NCBI RefSeq assembly: GCF_001679785.1 | Contig: NZ_CP016290.1 | Span: 186,001-250,000 of the forward strand | Direction: 5' to 3' | Source: Rhizobium leguminosarum | Lineage (GTDB): Bacteria > Pseudomonadota > Alphaproteobacteria > Rhizobiales > Rhizobiaceae | Length of the DNA: 64,000 nucleotides | Shown: in pieces, positions 48,218 to 58,417 of the stretch | Layout: each line of letters opens with the position of its first letter | How positions within the stretch are numbered: position 1 is the stretch's first letter | The notes under the pieces: model-generated | Databases searched by the model: none | What the model saw: the letters and a program-made list of their open reading frames with translations, nothing else | Told to the model about the DNA's origin: nothing | Made by a program: the position numbers and the translations under genes

Positions 48218-49246
48218 CTCGTCTTCTCGCAGGCGGACAAAGCGCTCCGTTAGCGCTGGGAGCTCCGCCTCAATAAACTTCAAAAAGTCGCCCCCGAGTG
48301 AACCCTCAGCCGAAATTCGAACCTCTTTCGAGGATATCAACAGGGCGCCAAGCTTCGTTCCGCTCATGTCTGTAATCGGGCTTGGCTCTCTCCGACCAGT
48401 CGATACTGGCTTGATGGCATTCAATGCACGCTGAAACCTTTGATCAGAGGTCTCAGCCGTCTCACCCTTCCTAACCAGGACCGCCCGCAGTGCATCGAGC
48501 GCTCCCGTGTCGCCCGCAACCGTCTTGGCAAGGTCGAGCCAACGTGGCCGCCCGATCTTCGGCGCTCGCCCAATGGCCTCGATGATATCCGCGGGAACGA
48601 TCCTGTAGACATTCCGCATCCGAGCCAGTTCTGCGTCCTCGATCGAAAGCGCGGCGTAGATGTGCCGAGGCTTGATCCCCGCATCATCCATTCGGGAGGC
48701 AAACAGCGCGCGCTCGATCCAGGTGAGGTCTTGGCGACCCGCGTTTTCGATGCCTTGTGCAAGAACTAGGTCGAGGTCGGAAATCTCGACTTCGAGGGCG
48801 CGAACAGGCCTATCAAGCTGCCTAGCAGCGAGCCAGCGTCGATGACCGTAGACGATCTGATAGCGACCAGGGGACGAGGGGTGTTTGCGGACCTGGACGG
48901 GAACCTGTTGCCCCTCAGTCTCGATCGACCGTTTGAACGCCTCGAAGCTCGTTGCGTCATCGTCCGGCAGTCTGTCCGGATAAGGGGAAGGGTCGATGAG
49001 CGACGGATCCAACTCGCGAACCGAACCACCGCCCGACTCCACGATAGCCTTCAAGCGATCTCGCTCTGTTCGAATGTCGTCGATTGCTCGGTGAGCAGCA
49101 CCGATCACACCTGCTCCGACACGATTTCCGGGAACCGGGGCAGGGGCCTGCGACGGCTGCTGTTGATCCGCAGCCTGATCGCTTTCCAGCTCTGCGGAAA
49201 GCAACCCGAAGCTGGCGACAATCGACTTGCGAGGGGATTTGCTCAT
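48209..49246 (-). CDS. repB: Plasmid partition protein RepB (ParB family)
   Basis: This 345-residue centromere-binding protein starts MSKSPRKSIVASFGLLSAEL. It has the ParB N-terminal nuclease-like domain (IDPSPYPDRLPDD, VRKHPSSPGRYQIVYGHRRW with the GHRR box), then a helix-turn-helix (LTWIERALFASRMDDAGIKP) and the RepB C-terminal region. Its ATG overlaps the repA stop by four bases (ATGA). It loads on parS and works with RepA. One parS-like palindrome overlaps its own stop codon. Confidence 0.93.
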   Translation of the reverse strand: MSKSPRKSIVASFGLLSAELESDQAADQQQPSQAPAPVPGNRVGAGVIGAAHRAIDDIRTERDRLKAIVESGGGSVRELDPSLIDPSPYPDRLPDDDATSFEAFKRSIETEGQQVPVQVRKHPSSPGRYQIVYGHRRWLAARQLDRPVRALEVEISDLDLVLAQGIENAGRQDLTWIERALFASRMDDAGIKPRHIYAALSIEDAELARMRNVYRIVPADIIEAIGRAPKIGRPRWLDLAKTVAGDTGALDALRAVLVRKGETAETSDQRFQRALNAIKPVSTGRREPSPITDMSGTKLGALLISSKEVRISAEGSLGGDFLKFIEAELPALTERFVRLREDEKP

Positions 49247-50505
49247 GTCCGCCCCCAGCTCTCATTGACGAGGCGAACAATCGCCTCGTTCACAGCATCT
49301 ACCGCCTCGCGGGCACGCTTGTGAGTATCGCGTCCGATCTGTCCCAATTCGAGCTCGTATACCGAGCGTTTCGCCAAGCCGGCTGCTTCAACCGCGGTGC
49401 TTTCAATGGCGGTGGGCAATAATACATCGGAGCCGAACAGGTGCCGAAGCATCGCAACGACTTGCGACTGTGGCGCGTCATTCGGGTCGTGTCGTGTAAC
49501 CAGATACCGAATGAAGTCCTGGTCCAACTGAGCGCCGCTCTCGTTCAGAACACTAATCAGATCACCCATCATGAGAAGGAACTGGCTCATTGACGCGACG
49601 TCCAGCATGGCCGGGTGGACCGTGATGATCATGCTAGTCGCTGCGTATATCGCGCTCAAAGTCAGAAAGCCGAGGGACGGCGGAGTGTCGAGAATCACGA
49701 TGTCGTAGTCCGCCTCGACTTCCAAAAGGGCGAGTTTCAGTCGCTCAAAGAAGATTGCGCCGGAGCTGGACTTGTTCGCCAAGATCCGTGGCGTTTCGTG
49801 CTCATACTCCATGACTTCAAGATTGCCAGGAATGAGGTCGATGCCATCGAAATATGTCCTGCGAATTATATGGCGGATGGGACGACGCTCGGCGTCATCG
49901 TAACGCAAAGCGGCATAGATCGTTTCATTCGACCCGACATCAACTTCTGGCTGAGCACCGAACAAAGCGGACAAGGATGCTTGCGGGTCCAGGTCGAGTG
50001 CGAGGACACGATACCCATGAAGGGCGAGATAGTGGGCAAGGTGGACACAGGTTGTCGTCTTCGCGCTGCCGCCCTTGAAGTTGGCTATCGCAAGAACCTG
50101 GAGGTGCTCGCCGGCACGACGACGAGGAAGGAATCGCAAGGCGTCTGCAGGTTTCTGCAGCGCGAACAATTCACGCAGTTCATTGATCTGGTCCAGCGTG
50201 TAGACGCGATGGTTATTTTCCAGCCTACTGGGAATCGGCCCACGTCCTTCGGTGGACATGAGCTTCAGGGTGGAATCGGGTATAGACGTCAGCTTCGACA
50301 CTTCGTTGGTCAGAAAGGGACGCAGGGTCTTTTCCGATTTTGGCGGATACATACGAGTTCTGAGCTGCTGCAATTGCCCGGACAGAAGCCCGGCATGGCG
50401 CATGATTTTGCTGCCGGCATCTTCCTTCGAGCCAACACTTGCTTCTACTCGGTTTGCTATCGCCATCTGTCCCTCTTGGCGGCTTTTCGCCGGTTTACCG
50501 GCCAT
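49243..50505 (-). CDS. repA: Plasmid partition ATPase RepA (ParA family)
   Basis: RepA is the ParA-type ATPase that moves plasmids and represses its own operon. The deviant Walker A is FKGGSAKTTTCVHLAH and the next motif is DIVILDTPPSLGF. The N-terminal helix-turn-helix region includes TNEVSKLTSIPDSTLKLM and RVYTLDQINELRELF. From ATG 50505 it has 420 residues; ATG 50466 (MAIANRVEASVG) would give 407, nearer the usual length. It is the first gene of repABC, divergent from traI. Confidence 0.93.
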   Translation of the reverse strand: MAGKPAKSRQEGQMAIANRVEASVGSKEDAGSKIMRHAGLLSGQLQQLRTRMYPPKSEKTLRPFLTNEVSKLTSIPDSTLKLMSTEGRGPIPSRLENNHRVYTLDQINELRELFALQKPADALRFLPRRRAGEHLQVLAIANFKGGSAKTTTCVHLAHYLALHGYRVLALDLDPQASLSALFGAQPEVDVGSNETIYAALRYDDAERRPIRHIIRRTYFDGIDLIPGNLEVMEYEHETPRILANKSSSGAIFFERLKLALLEVEADYDIVILDTPPSLGFLTLSAIYAATSMIITVHPAMLDVASMSQFLLMMGDLISVLNESGAQLDQDFIRYLVTRHDPNDAPQSQVVAMLRHLFGSDVLLPTAIESTAVEAAGLAKRSVYELELGQIGRDTHKRAREAVDAVNEAIVRLVNESWGRT

Positions 50506-50842
50506 TGCCCGCTAAAAATAGAACACGATTCTCCGAACTGGTCCAGAGGTTTAGGGTTAATAAAAGGTTAACGACCGGGGACAATCTCCATAAGGCTGTT
50601 CGCATTTTTGCTTTTCCGCTCCGAGAGTTAGCCTCAAATGCCCGGCTCCCTGATCCCGGAATGTTCTCCTGTGAATCCTACAAATCCGAACAGTGTAGCA
50701 GCAAGTAGATTAGGCGGCTCTGTAGCGCCACACCCCTCATGAGCCGCGACTCACCTCGCTACGTGCATGTTGAATCCTACAACTGCCCTCCGATTCCAAA
50801 CTGTGCTGATTTCCCGCCGACCAACAACGACGGAGAAAGATC
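50506..50842. promoter_or_regulatory. Divergent repA-traI control region
   Basis: This 337-bp region must hold the repA and traI promoters. It contains two copies of TGAATCCTACAA, at 50672-50683 and 50771-50782, 99 bp apart; the second is framed as GTTG-N7-CAAC. An ACGTGCA half-site resembling half a TraR box is at 50761-50767, with no matching second half. No gene is seen. Confidence 0.5.
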
Positions 50843-51481
50843 ATGCGGACTCTCGCGCTCTCAACACCACGGACGATCCAAGAGGCGCATCTCCTACACA
50901 TCCACTATCAGCTTCGTGCTCGGGTCTTTTCCGATCGCCTGGGTTGGGAAGTCGATGTAACGGCGGGGTGCGAGTCCGATCGTTTCGACGCGCTTCGGCC
51001 GACCTATATTCTCGCCATCGCAGAGACCGGCGAATTGGCGGGGTGCGCAAGGCTTCTTCCTGCGCTCGGACCGACAATGGTGGCCGACGTTTTCCAGTCG
51101 CTGCTCCCCGACGGCCAACTCAAGGGGCATGCCGCGATGATCGAGAGTTCTCGCTTCTGTGTCGACACGGCTCTCGCGGAGGGGAGGGGCGCCGGCTCGG
51201 TCCATGAAGCGACGCTGACAATGTTCGCTGGCATCATCGAATGGTGCATGGCAAATGGCTACACTGAGATTGTTACGGTGACCGATCTTCGGTTTGAGCG
51301 CATCCTCGCCCGCGTGGGGTGCCAGCTGCATCGTTTAGGCGAACCCAAGAAGATCGGCGTGACGACAGCCGTAGCGGGCACGCTGGCCGCCAATGCGGCC
51401 ACGTTCCTCAGGCTTCGCCCCTCCAACTACCGTTCTGAACTCGCCCCCTGTCAGCCAGGCAGCGTAAGGAGAAATCCGTGA
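50843..51481 (+). CDS. traI: Acyl-homoserine-lactone synthase TraI
   Basis: This LuxI-family synthase makes the signal that activates TraR. The start at ATG 50843 has GGAGAAAG upstream. Conserved residues are visible: RARVFSDRLGWEVD (Arg, Phe, Trp), TYILAIAETGELAGCARLLP, MVADVFQSLLPDG and ESSRFCVD. The length of 212 residues is normal. It is the first gene of the traI-trb operon, as in Ti plasmids, and its stop overlaps the trbB GTG. Expression by TraR through an upstream box is expected, but no full box was found. Confidence 0.93.
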   Translation: MRTLALSTPRTIQEAHLLHIHYQLRARVFSDRLGWEVDVTAGCESDRFDALRPTYILAIAETGELAGCARLLPALGPTMVADVFQSLLPDGQLKGHAAMIESSRFCVDTALAEGRGAGSVHEATLTMFAGIIEWCMANGYTEIVTVTDLRFERILARVGCQLHRLGEPKKIGVTTAVAGTLAANAATFLRLRPSNYRSELAPCQPGSVRRNP

Positions 51482-52455
51482 ACCAGCTTCGCTCTCACCT
51501 TCGGCTCGTCCGCAAACTTCAGGAAGCGCTCGGCGACCAGCTTTGTGTTGCCCTGGACGACGCGAACGTCGTCGAGATCATGCTTAATCCGGACGGAAAG
51601 TTGTTCATCGAACGGCTCGGTCACGGCGTTACGCCCGCCGGCGAGATGTCGTCGGCTGCAGCGGAGATGGTGATCGGTACAGTGGCGCACGCGCTTCAGT
51701 CAGAGGTCGACACGGAACAGCCAATCATCTCCGGCGAACTGCCAATCGGTGGCCACCGCTTCGAGGGACTGTTGCCGCCCGTTGTCATCAAGCCTGCCTT
51801 CACGATTCGTCGCCGGGCATCGCGCCTCATTCCGCTCGAAGACTATATTCGCGCCGGCGTGATGACAGAATACCAAGCCGCCACGATCCGCAGTGCCATT
51901 TCCACGAGGCTGAACATCATCATTTCCGGCGGAACGGGCTCGGGCAAGACGACGCTAGCGAACGCGGTCATCCACGAGATCGTCAAATCTGCGCCCCAGG
52001 ATCGTCTCGTCATTCTTGAGGATACCGCGGAAATCCAATGCGCGGCCGAAAACGCCGTTCTCCTCCATACCAGCGATTCGATCGACATGGCGCGGCTCTT
52101 GAAGAGCACAATGCGCTTGCGCCCCGACCGGATCGTCGTTGGCGAAGTTCGCGACGGCGCGGCCCTGACGTTGCTCAAGGCCTGGAACACCGGTCACCCA
52201 GGCGGCGTGGCGACCATTCACTCGAACACCGCCATGTCAGCGCTACGTCGGCTTGAACAGCTGACCGCCGAAGCAAGCCAGCAGCCGATGCACGAGGTGA
52301 TCGGAGAGGCCGTCGACTTGGTCATCTCGATCGAGCGGACGCCGCGTGGGCGGCTTGTTCGCGACATCATTCAAGTCGAGCGGTTCATCAACGGACAGTA
52401 CGAGATCGAATCCGATCAGCTCACCGAAGAACAGGAGGCGCGCCATGTCGCGTAA
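51478..52455 (+). CDS. trbB: Conjugal transfer ATPase TrbB (VirB11-like)
   Basis: This 325-residue hexameric traffic ATPase works at the inner-membrane base of the mating apparatus. The GTG at 51478 overlaps the traI stop. The Walker A is [16 protein letters not shown], with the Asp box [27 protein letters not shown] (Walker B region) and the His box [13 protein letters not shown]. It is intact and overlaps trbC by 11 bp. Confidence 0.95.
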   Translation: MNQLRSHLRLVRKLQEALGDQLCVALDDANVVEIMLNPDGKLFIERLGHGVTPAGEMSSAAAEMVIGTVAHALQSEVDTEQPIISGELPIGGHRFEGLLPPVVIKPAFTIRRRASRLIPLEDYIRAGVMTEYQAATIRSAISTRLNIIISGGTGSGKTTLANAVIHEIVKSAPQDRLVILEDTAEIQCAAENAVLLHTSDSIDMARLLKSTMRLRPDRIVVGEVRDGAALTLLKAWNTGHPGGVATIHSNTAMSALRRLEQLTAEASQQPMHEVIGEAVDLVISIERTPRGRLVRDIIQVERFINGQYEIESDQLTEEQEARHVA

Positions 52456-52828
52456 GTATACCCTCATCGCCGCCGCCCTCGTGGCGGCGCCAATCGTTCT
52501 TGCCTCTGTCGCACCGGCGCTCGCCAGTTCCGGCGGCAGCCTCCCATGGGAAGGGCCACTGCAGCAGATTCAGGAGTCGATCACCGGCCCGGTCGCGGGT
52601 GCGATCGCGCTTGCAGCCGTGGCCATTGCCGGCGGCATGCTCATCTTCGGCGGCGAGCTCAACGATTTCGCCCGGCGCCTTGTGTACGTCGTTCTCGTCG
52701 CCGGCATTCTGCTCGGCGCCACCAACATTGTCGGCCTGTTCGGTGCGACCGGCGCTTCGATCGGACTAACCGACGAGCAGGTCACGTCAATTGGTCCGAA
52801 CGGGGGAGGGGAGGGAGATGATGGCTGA
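52445..52828 (+). CDS. trbC: Conjugal pilin TrbC
   Basis: This 127-residue pilin precursor (VirB2 class) has a signal segment ([20 protein letters not shown]) cleaved near APALAS, then two hydrophobic helices ([17 protein letters not shown] and [20 protein letters not shown]). The start at ATG 52445 lies inside the end of trbB. RP4-type TrbC is cyclised by TraF; no traF is in the window. Confidence 0.9.
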   Translation: MSRKYTLIAAALVAAPIVLASVAPALASSGGSLPWEGPLQQIQESITGPVAGAIALAAVAIAGGMLIFGGELNDFARRLVYVVLVAGILLGATNIVGLFGATGASIGLTDEQVTSIGPNGGGEGDDG

Positions 52829-53120
52829 GTCCGTGTCCGGCTTGCGACGCAATCGCATCCATCGTGCCCTCTCGCGCCCGAACCTTCTGATGGGCGCGGA
52901 CCGCGAATTGGTGATGATCACCGGCCTTGCGGCCGTCATTCTCATCTTCGTCGTTCTCACGGTCTATTCGGCGCTCTTCGGCGTCGCCGTCTGGATCGTC
53001 ATCGTCGGGGCGCTCAGGATGATGGCGAAGTCGGATCCGCTCATGCGCCAAGTCTATATCAGGCACATTTCCTACAAGCCCTACTACAAGGCAACCACGT
53101 CGCCGTGGCGCCGGTATTGA
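52821..53120 (+). CDS. trbD: Inner-membrane protein TrbD (VirB3-like)
   Basis: This 99-residue protein has two close transmembrane helices ([20 protein letters not shown] and [18 protein letters not shown]) and a basic tail ([18 protein letters not shown]), as in TrbD/VirB3. ATG 52818 and 52821 are adjacent; either follows GGAGGG and overlaps the trbC stop. Confidence 0.9.
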   Translation: MAESVSGLRRNRIHRALSRPNLLMGADRELVMITGLAAVILIFVVLTVYSALFGVAVWIVIVGALRMMAKSDPLMRQVYIRHISYKPYYKATTSPWRRY

Positions 53121-53130
53121 GGAGGCGGCC

Positions 53131-55581
53131 ATGGTAGCTCTCAAACGCTTCCGGGTAACCGGCCCGTCCTTCGCCGATCTCGTTCCCTATGCCGGCCTCG
53201 TCGACAATGGTGTTCTCCTCTTGAAGGACGGAAGCCTGATGGCCGGCTGGTACTTCGCTGGCCCGGATTCCGAAAGTGCGACCGACCTTGAGCGCAACGA
53301 GTTGTCGCGGCAGGTCAATGCCGTTTTGTCACGGCTCGGAAGCAGCTGGATGATCCAGGTCGAGGCCATTCGTATTCCGACAGTCGACTATCCATCAGAA
53401 GATCGATGCCATTTCCCCGACCCCGTGACCCGCGCAATCGATGCCGAGCGTCGGGCGCATTTCGCGCGCGAGCAGGGGCATTTCGAGAGCAAGCATGCGC
53501 TGATCCTGACCTACCGGCCACTTGAGTCCAAGAAGACTGCACTCAGCAAATACATCTATGCGGATAAGGAGAGCCGGAAGAAGTCCTACGCGGACACGGT
53601 GCTCTTCGTGTTCAAGAACGCGGTGCGTGAGCTTGAGCAGTATTTTGCCAACACACTTTCGATCCGGCGAATGGAAACCCGCGAAACACTTGAGAGGGAA
53701 GGGGAGCGAATTGCCCGGTATGACGAGCTGCTGCAGTTCGCCCGATTCTGCACCACTGGGGAAAGCCATCCAATCCGGCTTCCCGACGTTCCCATGTATC
53801 TCGACTGGATCGCCACCGCGGAGCTTGAGCACGGACTGACGCCAAAGGTCGAAAACCGTTTCCTCGGCGTCGTTGCGATCGACGGTCTGCCGGCGGAAAG
53901 CTGGCCGGGGATCCTGAACAGCCTTGATCTGATGCCTCTGACCTATCGATGGTCATCGCGCTTCATCTTCCTTGATGCCGAGGAAGCCCGACAGAAGCTC
54001 GAACGGACGCGGAAGAAATGGCAGCAGAAGGTCCGGCCGTTCTTCGACCAGATATTCCAGACGCAAAGTCGATCCGTCGACCAGGACGCCATGACCATGG
54101 TGGCCGAGACCGAGGATGCGATCGCGCAGGCCTCGTCGCAACTGGTTGCCTATGGCTATTACACACCGGTCGTCGTGCTGTTCGACCGCGATCGCGAAGG
54201 ACTCCTGGAGAAGGCCGAAGCGATCCGGCGGCTAATCCAGGCGGAAGGCTTTGGGGCGCGGATCGAAACACTCAACGCCACCGATGCTTTTCTCGGTAGC
54301 TTGCCCGGCAACTGGTATTGCAACATCCGTGAGCCGCTGATCAACACCAGCAATCTCGCCGACTTGATTCCGCTGAATTCGGTCTGGTCCGGAAACCCTT
54401 TTGCGCCATGCCCTTTTTATCCGCCCAAATCCCCGCCCTTGATGCAGGTTGCGAGCGGATCTACGGCATTCCGTCTGAATCTGCATGTCGATGATGTCGG
54501 CCACACGCTGATCTTCGGCCCAACCGGCTCAGGCAAGTCGACGCTTCTGGCTCTGATCGCCGCGCAGTTTCGCCGGTACGAAAATGCGCAGATCTTCGCC
54601 TTCGACAAAGGCAGTTCACTTCTACCCCTGACGCTCGCCGCCGGCGGCGATCACTATGAGATCGGCGGCGACAATGCGGAAGAGGGGAGGGCGTTGGCCT
54701 TTTGCCCATTGTCCGAACTTAAGAGCGACGCCGACCGGGCTTGGGCGACGGAGTGGATCGAGATGCTGGTCGCTGTGCAGGGCGTCACCATCACACCCGA
54801 TCATCGTAACGCCATCTCTCGGCAGGTCGGCCTGATGGCGAGCGCCTCTGGTCGCTCACTCTCGGATTTCGTCAGCGGCGTGCAGCTTCGCGAGATCAAG
54901 GACGCGTTGCATCACTATACCGTCGATGGCCCGATGGGCCAGCTCCTCGATGCGGAGGAGGACGGCCTCACACTCGGCGCCTTCCAGACTTTCGAGATCG
55001 AGCAGCTGATGAATATGGGCGAGCGCAATCTCGTGCCAGTGCTGACCTACCTGTTCCGCCGGATCGAAAAGCGTTTGGATGGGTCGCCGAGCCTGATCGT
55101 GCTCGACGAGGCGTGGCTGATGCTCGGCCACCCTGTATTCCGCGACAAGATCCGCGAGTGGCTCAAGGTGCTCCGGAAGGCGAATTGCGCCGTCGTTCTT
55201 GCGACCCAATCGATCTCCGATGCCGAGCGGTCCGGGATTATCGACGTGCTGAAGGAATCCTGCCCGACCAAGATTTGCCTTCCGAACGGCGCCGCCCGCG
55301 AGTCTGGGACGCGTGAATTCTACGAGCGCATCGGCTTCAACGAGCGGCAGATCGAGATCGTCGCTACCGCCATGCCGAAGCGCGAATACTACGTCGCCAC
55401 GCCAGAAGGCCGGCGGCTGTTCAACATGTCGTTGGGGCCAGTCGCGCTGAGCTTTGTCGGCGCGTCGGGCAAGGAGGACCTCAAACGCATCCGCGCACTG
55501 AAATTCGAACATGGCCGCGACTGGCCGATCCACTGGCTTGAAACGAGAGGAGTTCACGATGCCGCATCGCTGCTCAAATAG
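53131..55581 (+). CDS. trbE: Conjugal transfer ATPase TrbE (VirB4-like)
   Basis: This 816-residue ATPase energises pilus assembly and substrate transfer. GAGGCGG precedes ATG 53131. The N-terminal CagE/TrbE/VirB domain (YAGLVDNGVLLLKDGSLMAG) is followed by the ATPase core with TLIFGPTGSGKSTLLALIA (Walker A) and SLIVLDEAWLMLGHP (Walker B), then VLATQSISDAERSG. It is full length and overlaps trbJ by 23 bp. Confidence 0.95.
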   Translation: MVALKRFRVTGPSFADLVPYAGLVDNGVLLLKDGSLMAGWYFAGPDSESATDLERNELSRQVNAVLSRLGSSWMIQVEAIRIPTVDYPSEDRCHFPDPVTRAIDAERRAHFAREQGHFESKHALILTYRPLESKKTALSKYIYADKESRKKSYADTVLFVFKNAVRELEQYFANTLSIRRMETRETLEREGERIARYDELLQFARFCTTGESHPIRLPDVPMYLDWIATAELEHGLTPKVENRFLGVVAIDGLPAESWPGILNSLDLMPLTYRWSSRFIFLDAEEARQKLERTRKKWQQKVRPFFDQIFQTQSRSVDQDAMTMVAETEDAIAQASSQLVAYGYYTPVVVLFDRDREGLLEKAEAIRRLIQAEGFGARIETLNATDAFLGSLPGNWYCNIREPLINTSNLADLIPLNSVWSGNPFAPCPFYPPKSPPLMQVASGSTAFRLNLHVDDVGHTLIFGPTGSGKSTLLALIAAQFRRYENAQIFAFDKGSSLLPLTLAAGGDHYEIGGDNAEEGRALAFCPLSELKSDADRAWATEWIEMLVAVQGVTITPDHRNAISRQVGLMASASGRSLSDFVSGVQLREIKDALHHYTVDGPMGQLLDAEEDGLTLGAFQTFEIEQLMNMGERNLVPVLTYLFRRIEKRLDGSPSLIVLDEAWLMLGHPVFRDKIREWLKVLRKANCAVVLATQSISDAERSGIIDVLKESCPTKICLPNGAARESGTREFYERIGFNERQIEIVATAMPKREYYVATPEGRRLFNMSLGPVALSFVGASGKEDLKRIRALKFEHGRDWPIHWLETRGVHDAASLLK

Positions 55582-56356
55582 ATGGTTCGCCGGCTTGACG
55601 GCCGCCGTTCTTGCGATTGGAGGCTCGGGCTCAGTGCAAGCCGGTACAGCCACCGGTGCTGCGACGGAATGGACGCAACTCGCCAACAATGCGCAGCTCG
55701 TGGACCTCATGAAAAGCTCCGGCATCCAGGTCGACAATCAGCTGACGCAGATCAGCCAGCTTGCAGAGCAGATCCAGAACCAGCTGAAGATCTACGAGAA
55801 CATGCTGCAGAACACCGCCCAGCTTCCTGATCATGTCTGGGGGCAGGTCGAAAGCGATCTCAACCAGCTGCGCAGTATCGTCGACCAGGGACAGGGCATC
55901 GCTTTTTCGATGGGGAACGCGGACGACGTTCTTCAGCAGCGCTTTCAGAGTTATGCCGATCTCAAGACAAACCTACCGAGCAATGCAACGTTCTCCTCGA
56001 CCTATCAGTCCTGGTCGAACACCAACCGTGACACGATTGCCAGCTCGCTGAAGGCGGCGAGCCTCACGGCCGATCAGTTCGATAGCGAGGAAGATACGAT
56101 GTCCTCGCTGCGGTCGATGTCCGAGACGGCTGGCGGGCAGATGAAGGCTTTGCAGGTCGGGCACGAGATCGCCGCTCAGCAAGTCGCGCAAATGCAAAAG
56201 CTTCGCGGTCTCGTCTCCCAACAGATGACAATGATGGGAACCTGGCTGCAGACGGAGCAGACCGACAGGGATCTGGCACAGGCGCGGCGAGAGAAATTCT
56301 TCAGTGCGACGGTTCCCTCCACTTCAGGCGGCGAGAAAATGAAGGTGGAATGGTGA
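55559..56356 (+). CDS. trbJ: Conjugal transfer protein TrbJ (VirB5-like)
   Basis: This 265-residue periplasmic/pilus-tip protein starts at ATG 55559 (MPHRCSNRWFAGLTAAVLAI, GAGAGGAG upstream) with a signal peptide ending near VQAGTA. A long helical body follows (QISQLAEQIQNQLKIYENML). Its last residues, KFFSATVP then STSGGEKMKVEW, are nearly repeated at the end of trbK. It overlaps trbK. Confidence 0.9.
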   Translation: MPHRCSNRWFAGLTAAVLAIGGSGSVQAGTATGAATEWTQLANNAQLVDLMKSSGIQVDNQLTQISQLAEQIQNQLKIYENMLQNTAQLPDHVWGQVESDLNQLRSIVDQGQGIAFSMGNADDVLQQRFQSYADLKTNLPSNATFSSTYQSWSNTNRDTIASSLKAASLTADQFDSEEDTMSSLRSMSETAGGQMKALQVGHEIAAQQVAQMQKLRGLVSQQMTMMGTWLQTEQTDRDLAQARREKFFSATVPSTSGGEKMKVEW

Positions 56357-56523
56357 GAACGAAAGCACTCCTCATCGCAATTGCAACGATCCTGGCAGTC
56401 GGAAGCGCCGGTGTTTGGTTCCTGATCTCCGAAAAGCAGGCAGCTCAGGAGCGCAGGGCGAAGTTCTTCGGATCGAAGGAATACCCGACATCGGGCGGCG
56501 AGAAGATGAAGGTCGAATGGTGA
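56350..56523 (+). CDS. trbK: Small membrane protein TrbK
   Basis: This 57-residue protein from ATG 56350 (GTG 56353 in the same frame) overlaps trbJ by 7 bp. It is one hydrophobic segment (ALLIAIATILAVGSAGVWFL) and a polar tail. In the Ti plasmid TrbK occupies this slot; in RP4 TrbK is the entry-exclusion lipoprotein. No lipobox Cys is present here. Its C-terminus TSGGEKMKVEW is identical to that of TrbJ, and both are preceded by RR-x-KFF. Confidence 0.8.
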   Translation: MVRTKALLIAIATILAVGSAGVWFLISEKQAAQERRAKFFGSKEYPTSGGEKMKVEW

Positions 56524-56527
56524 TCGG

Positions 56528-57715
56528 ATGACAGGCACGACGACACTTCATCAGCTCCGATTGGCTATGCTGATTGTCGCGTTTGCGGTGGTGACGACCC
56601 AGCCGGCGCTGGCGCAAGAGGGGTCCGTCTTGACGTCCCTCCAGAGCCAGATCACGACCACTGCGAAGGGGTGGGAAACCACCGTCATGAACGCGGCGAA
56701 ATCCCTTTTCTGGATCCTCGCAACGATCGAGATCGGTATCGCGGCCGTCTGGCTCGCGATCCAGTCAGCCTCGCTGGACAGCTGGTTCGCCGAACTGGTG
56801 CGGCGGATCATGTTCGTGGGCTTTTTCGCGTTCGTGCTGGCGCAGGGACCAACCTTCGCCAAGGCGGTCGTAGACAGTCTGTTCCAGATCGGCGCCGGCG
56901 GAGGGACGGCGTCACCAGCTGACGTGTTCAATGCCGGGCTCGCAGTTGCAACAAAGATGTCGGAGAAAGTACAGTTCGGCCTCTTCGAAGACAATGCGCT
57001 GGCAATCTCGGCCGCGTTCGCCATGGTCGTGACAGTCATCGCGTTTTCTCTCGTAGCTGCCATTTTCGTTTCAGTCATGGTCGAAATGTATATCGGGCTG
57101 CTTGCCGGAATGATCATGCTCGGCCTTGGCGGTTCGTCGTTCACTAAGGATTTCGCAGTCCGTTACTTAGTCTATGCCTTCTCGGTCGGCATGAAGCTCA
57201 TGGCGCTCGTCATGATATCTCGCATTGGTTCGGAAGTGCTGATCGGCCTCGCCAACCAGCCAGATATCGGCGACCAGTTTCAGACCGCTCTTGCCATCGC
57301 TGGAATTGCCGTCGTTGTCTTCATCATCGCGATGTACGTCCCAAACATCATGCAGGGTGTCGTTCAAGGCGCATCGGTTTCCGGAGGGATGGAATCGATC
57401 CGCCACGGCGGACAGGCGACGTCCTTCGCCGCCGGTGCTGGCTTCCTCGCCGCCGGTGCTGCCGGAGCGGGTTTTGCGGCCGCGCAAGCCGCACGAGCTG
57501 GCGGTTCATCCGTCGCAGGTGCCGCTCTTCGCGGCGTAGGCGCGAGCTTCAGTTCCGGCGCCCAGGCAGCCGGATCAGCCGCGAAGGAAAAGGCTATCGG
57601 CTCTCCGGGCGCTTATGCCGGGTCCATTCTCGGACTGGCCAATGCCAAGCTCGATGAACAGCGCGGCGGTCATAGCGGACTGAAGCCTCCTCCCGAACGC
57701 AACGACAAACCGTAA
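56528..57715 (+). CDS. trbL: Mating-pair membrane protein TrbL (VirB6-like)
   Basis: This 395-residue polytopic inner-membrane protein has a cleavable signal ([10 protein letters not shown]) and at least five hydrophobic helices ([82 protein letters not shown]). An Ala/Gly/Ser-rich cytoplasmic tail follows from about residue 290. This is the TrbL layout. It starts five bases after trbK. Confidence 0.92.
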   Translation: MTGTTTLHQLRLAMLIVAFAVVTTQPALAQEGSVLTSLQSQITTTAKGWETTVMNAAKSLFWILATIEIGIAAVWLAIQSASLDSWFAELVRRIMFVGFFAFVLAQGPTFAKAVVDSLFQIGAGGGTASPADVFNAGLAVATKMSEKVQFGLFEDNALAISAAFAMVVTVIAFSLVAAIFVSVMVEMYIGLLAGMIMLGLGGSSFTKDFAVRYLVYAFSVGMKLMALVMISRIGSEVLIGLANQPDIGDQFQTALAIAGIAVVVFIIAMYVPNIMQGVVQGASVSGGMESIRHGGQATSFAAGAGFLAAGAAGAGFAAAQAARAGGSSVAGAALRGVGASFSSGAQAAGSAAKEKAIGSPGAYAGSILGLANAKLDEQRGGHSGLKPPPERNDKP

Positions 57716-57737
57716 TCGAGACAAGGGAAGAATCAAA

Positions 57738-58400
57738 ATGGCAGCGAACCGCGCCCCGGAAAACCCGTATCTTGCCGCCCGCCAGGAATGGAGCGAACGC
57801 TATGGCTCCTATGTGAAGGCCGCAGCCGCATGGCGCATTGTTGGTGTCCTCGGCCTGGTCATGGCCGTCATCGGCTTCAGCTACGCGATGTATCTGAGCA
57901 CGCAGGTGAGGCTCGTGCCTTACATCGTCGAGGTCGACAAGCTCGGAACCGCAGTCACGGCAGGCTTTCCGGAGCAGATCGAGTATGCCGATGTCCGCGT
58001 GGTGCGCGCCACACTTGGCAACTTCGTCACGAGCTTTCGCTCGATCACGCCGGATGCAGTGGTGCAGAAGCAATACATCGACCGCACCTACGCCCTTCTG
58101 CGCACGTCCGATCCGTCGACGGAGAAGGTCAACGCCTCGTTTCGAGGCAATTCTCCATTCGAGAAGGCGAAGTCCTCGACGGTTGCCATCGAGGTCAACA
58201 ACATCGTGGCGCTTTCGAACCAGACCTATCAGATCGACTGGACGGAATACGAGCGGGATCGCAAGGGCAAGGAAACCGGCACACGCCGGTTCCGTGGCAT
58301 CGCAACGGTGACGCTCACCGCGCCACAGGATGAGGCGACGATCCGCCTCAATCCGATCGGCCTCTATGTCCGGGATTTCGACTGGACGGCACAGCTTTAA
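57738..58400 (+). CDS. trbF: Conjugal transfer protein TrbF (VirB8-like)
   Basis: This 220-residue protein has a single N-terminal membrane anchor ([20 protein letters not shown]) and a periplasmic NTF2-like domain ([40 protein letters not shown]). VirB8 homologues nucleate the transenvelope channel. AAGGGAAG precedes ATG 57738. It is intact. Confidence 0.93.
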   Translation: MAANRAPENPYLAARQEWSERYGSYVKAAAAWRIVGVLGLVMAVIGFSYAMYLSTQVRLVPYIVEVDKLGTAVTAGFPEQIEYADVRVVRATLGNFVTSFRSITPDAVVQKQYIDRTYALLRTSDPSTEKVNASFRGNSPFEKAKSSTVAIEVNNIVALSNQTYQIDWTEYERDRKGKETGTRRFRGIATVTLTAPQDEATIRLNPIGLYVRDFDWTAQL

Positions 58401-58417
58401 GGGCAGGGATTCTTTCA

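Noticed and set aside
50761..50778. TraR box upstream of traI
   Set aside because: Only a half-site (ACGTGCA) is present; no 18-bp dyad can be drawn.
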